Of a stretch of DNA of 16,123 nucleotides, positions 14,398 through 16,123 are shown piece by piece. A program made the position numbers and the translations under genes. The DNA lies in NCBI GenBank assembly GCA_964455095.1, contig CAYVUV010000253.1, positions 1 to 16,123 on the forward strand, written 5' to 3'. The notes under the pieces are model-generated. The model searched no databases. It worked only from the letters and a program-made list of their open reading frames with translations, and had not been told where the DNA came from. The stretch is from CAYVUV01 sp964455095. GTDB taxonomy: Bacteria > Desulfobacterota > Binatia > HRBIN30 > CADEER01. The first letter of the stretch is position 1; every line of letters begins with the position of its first letter.

Positions 14398-15852
14398 ATG
14401 ACGAGTTGGCTCGCGCTTGCGTTGGTCCTGTCCACTGCCACGGGCGCCGCCGCCGGCCTGGCCCCGTGCGTCGGCGACTGCAGCGGCGACGGCCAGGTCG
14501 CGATCAGCGAGGCCATCGTCGGGGTCAACATCGCCCTCGGCCACGCGGCACTGTCGACCTGTGACTCCTTCGATCGCAACGGCGATCAGTCGGTCGGCAT
14601 CGACGAGCTCGTCGGCGCGGTCGGCTCGATGTTGGCCGGCTGCACGCCGCCCGTCGGGTTGCGCCTGGAGCCGGTCGGCGGCGAGTTCCGGGTCAGCGAG
14701 GGGACGATCGGCAACCGCATCGACCCGCAGGTCGCGCTCGACGACGAGGGCACGTTCGTCACCATCTGGGGCGCTACGCAGACCACGGAGGACAACTTCG
14801 GTCTGGCCGGACGGCGATTTCTCTCCGACGGGTCGCCGGCCACGCCGCTCGACTTCGCCGTCAACACGTTCACCCTCGACGCGCAGCGCACGCACGATGT
14901 CGTCATGAAGCCGAACGGCGCGTCCCTCGCCGTCTGGGAGACGAGCGGCATCTTTCTCGAGGACAACGATGTCCGCGCCGGCATCTACGGTCACCGCTTC
15001 GACACCGGCGGCGCATCGCCCGGAATGGACTTCAAGATCAACACCAACGACGACGCCGACATCCGCGAGGACCAACCCGTCGCCGCAGCGCTCGCCGATG
15101 GTACCTACATCGTCGCGTGGACGATTCGCGAGAACGTCATCGGCGGGCGCGTCGCTGTCACGGCGCGGCGCATGGACGGCAACGGCCTGCCGGTGGGTGG
15201 GGAATTTGCGGTCACCGAGTACACCGGCTTCCAGGACCGCCCGGCAATCGCGGCGCTGCCCGACGGCGGCTTCGTGGTCGTCTGGCAGGACGCCTACCGC
15301 GACGGCCTCGACTTCGGCATCTTCGGCCAGCGCTTTGACAGCGACACCGGGCGGATCGGCAGCGAGTTCCAGGTCAACACGTACACGTTCAGCCTGCAGC
15401 GCCACCCGTCGGTCGCGGCCGACGCGGACGGCGCCTTCCTGGTCGCCTGGAGCGGCAACCTCGTCGGCGACGAACAGATCATCGCGCGCCGCTTCGACAG
15501 CGCCGGCCAGCCGGGCGGGACGGAGTTCGTCGTCAACACGCAGGGGCTTGGTCAGCAGGCCTACGTGTCCGTTGCCGCGGAGCCGGCGGGCGGTTTCCTG
15601 GTCGTCTGGATGAGCGGTGGCAGCATCGGCCGCTTCAACATCTACGGCCAGCGGCTCAACCGCGGCGGCGCCAAGGTGGACGGCGAGTTCCAGATCAACA
15701 CCTTCACCTCGACCATGTTCGACCGCACCTTCCCCGAGGTCGCCAGCAACCCCGCCGGCGACGTCGTCGTGGTCTGGGAGTCACAAGGCCAGGATGGCCT
15801 CACGGCCAACGACAAATCGATCCGCGGCCAGCGTTATCGGCTGGTCGATTGA
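14398..15852 (+). CDS. Secreted protein with two EF-hand loops and seven beta-propeller-like repeats
   Basis: Protein of 484 residues with a signal peptide (1-19). Residues 24-82 form a dockerin-like module with two canonical 12-residue calcium loops, D27-C-S-G-D-G-Q-V-A-I-S-E38 and D59-R-N-G-D-Q-S-V-G-I-D-E70. It is framed by Cys 24, 28, 55 and 82, which could form disulfides. Residues ~94-484 hold seven repeats of ~56 residues. Each has a hydrophobic strand with Trp (I-V-A-W, V-V-V-W, L-V-V-W), an I-x-G-Q-R-F-like strand and E-F-x-V-N-T-x-T. Seven such units suggest a seven-bladed propeller. The first E-F-R-V strand precedes blade 1 and the last repeat stops after I-R-G-Q-R-Y, as expected for circular closure. 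Similar EF modules are frequent in secreted proteins of deltaproteobacterial-type genomes. Role unknown; binding or adhesion is likely. No enzyme motif seen. Confidence 0.9.
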   Translation: MTSWLALALVLSTATGAAAGLAPCVGDCSGDGQVAISEAIVGVNIALGHAALSTCDSFDRNGDQSVGIDELVGAVGSMLAGCTPPVGLRLEPVGGEFRVSEGTIGNRIDPQVALDDEGTFVTIWGATQTTEDNFGLAGRRFLSDGSPATPLDFAVNTFTLDAQRTHDVVMKPNGASLAVWETSGIFLEDNDVRAGIYGHRFDTGGASPGMDFKINTNDDADIREDQPVAAALADGTYIVAWTIRENVIGGRVAVTARRMDGNGLPVGGEFAVTEYTGFQDRPAIAALPDGGFVVVWQDAYRDGLDFGIFGQRFDSDTGRIGSEFQVNTYTFSLQRHPSVAADADGAFLVAWSGNLVGDEQIIARRFDSAGQPGGTEFVVNTQGLGQQAYVSVAAEPAGGFLVVWMSGGSIGRFNIYGQRLNRGGAKVDGEFQINTFTSTMFDRTFPEVASNPAGDVVVVWESQGQDGLTANDKSIRGQRYRLVD

Positions 15853-15868
15853 TGCGTCGCGGATCGAA

Positions 15869-16123
15869 TCATTCGACTTGCAGAACGCCCTTGCGCCCGA
15901 GCCCGAGCTTGATTGAGAAATACAGCAACAGGCCGATCGGCCCGAGCATGAACGTGAAGACCAGGCAGGGAAGGACGTATGCGTGCCCGATCTTGAGCCG
16001 CTGCGCGTCGCGGACCTCCCAGGCGCCGATGAAGAGGTCGAACGCCAGGTAGTGGATCCACCCGGCGAGCAGGACGTTGGGATCGTCGAACAGGCTCGCG
16101 ACGCCGCTCAAGGTCGAGAAGCC
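15869..16123 (-). CDS. ABA4-like (DUF4281) membrane protein, N-terminus beyond the window
   Basis: The C-terminal ~84 residues of a small membrane protein. It shows the signature of the ABA4-like/DUF4281 family: N-V-L-L-A-G-W-I-H-Y-L-A-F-D-L-F-I-G-A-W, then P-C-L-V-F-T-F-M-L-G-P-I-G-L-L-L-Y. Family members are usually about 140-150 residues, and the frame stays open to the edge (G-F-S-T-L-S-G-V), so the first helices are missing. The plant relative is needed for neoxanthin synthesis; the bacterial role is not known to me. The TTG at 16111 is not a credible start because it would remove the expected first half. The gene converges on the secreted propeller gene with 16 bases between stops. Confidence 0.85.
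   Translation of the reverse strand, partial: GFSTLSGVASLFDDPNVLLAGWIHYLAFDLFIGAWEVRDAQRLKIGHAYVLPCLVFTFMLGPIGLLLYFSIKLGLGRKGVLQVE

Overview
The window is very GC-rich, densely coded DNA from a Gram-negative bacterium. A secreted lipoprotein, a periplasmic binding protein with its ABC transporter, and large polytopic GT-C enzymes all point to a double-membrane cell. The dockerin-like double EF-hand module of the secreted beta-repeat protein and the abundant short G/C palindromes between genes suggest an uncultured deltaproteobacterial-type lineage such as Binatota, Desulfobacterota or Myxococcota. That placement is inference; the window has no rRNA or other marker gene.

Region 1 (1-7144, minus strand) is a run of four large membrane glycosyltransferases of the GT-C fold, read right to left. 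A DUF2723/GT117-type protein with a TPR tail comes first, followed by a GT39-like protein with a TPR tail. A second, more distant GT39 protein starts in a 4-base ATGA overlap. The last gene, a GT39 paralogue of the second, is cut by the window edge. A short palindromic repeat lies exactly where this last gene should begin.

Region 2 (7332-10944, plus strand) is a metal-uptake operon, most likely for zinc. It encodes a 67-residue exported His-rich peptide, a 233-residue membrane-anchored protein, a TroA/ZnuA-type binding protein, its ATPase and its permease. The last three genes are almost contiguous (4-bp gap, then a GTGA overlap). Before the binding-protein gene lies a ~97-bp inverted repeat built of two copies of a small palindrome in opposite orientation. 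A further copy of the palindrome follows the permease gene.

Region 3 (11034-16123) holds single genes. They are a lipoprotein with PD40/WD-like repeats, a PAPS-dependent sulfotransferase, a membrane protein of uncertain family that overlaps the sulfotransferase tail to tail, a secreted protein with two EF-hand loops and seven beta-propeller-like repeats, and the 3' part of an ABA4-like (DUF4281) membrane protein.

I found no tRNA, rRNA, CRISPR array, insertion sequence or phage gene. The most unusual items are the binding protein's altered metal-ligand positions, the accessory proteins of the metal operon, the composite palindromic repeat, and the repeat overlying a gene start.
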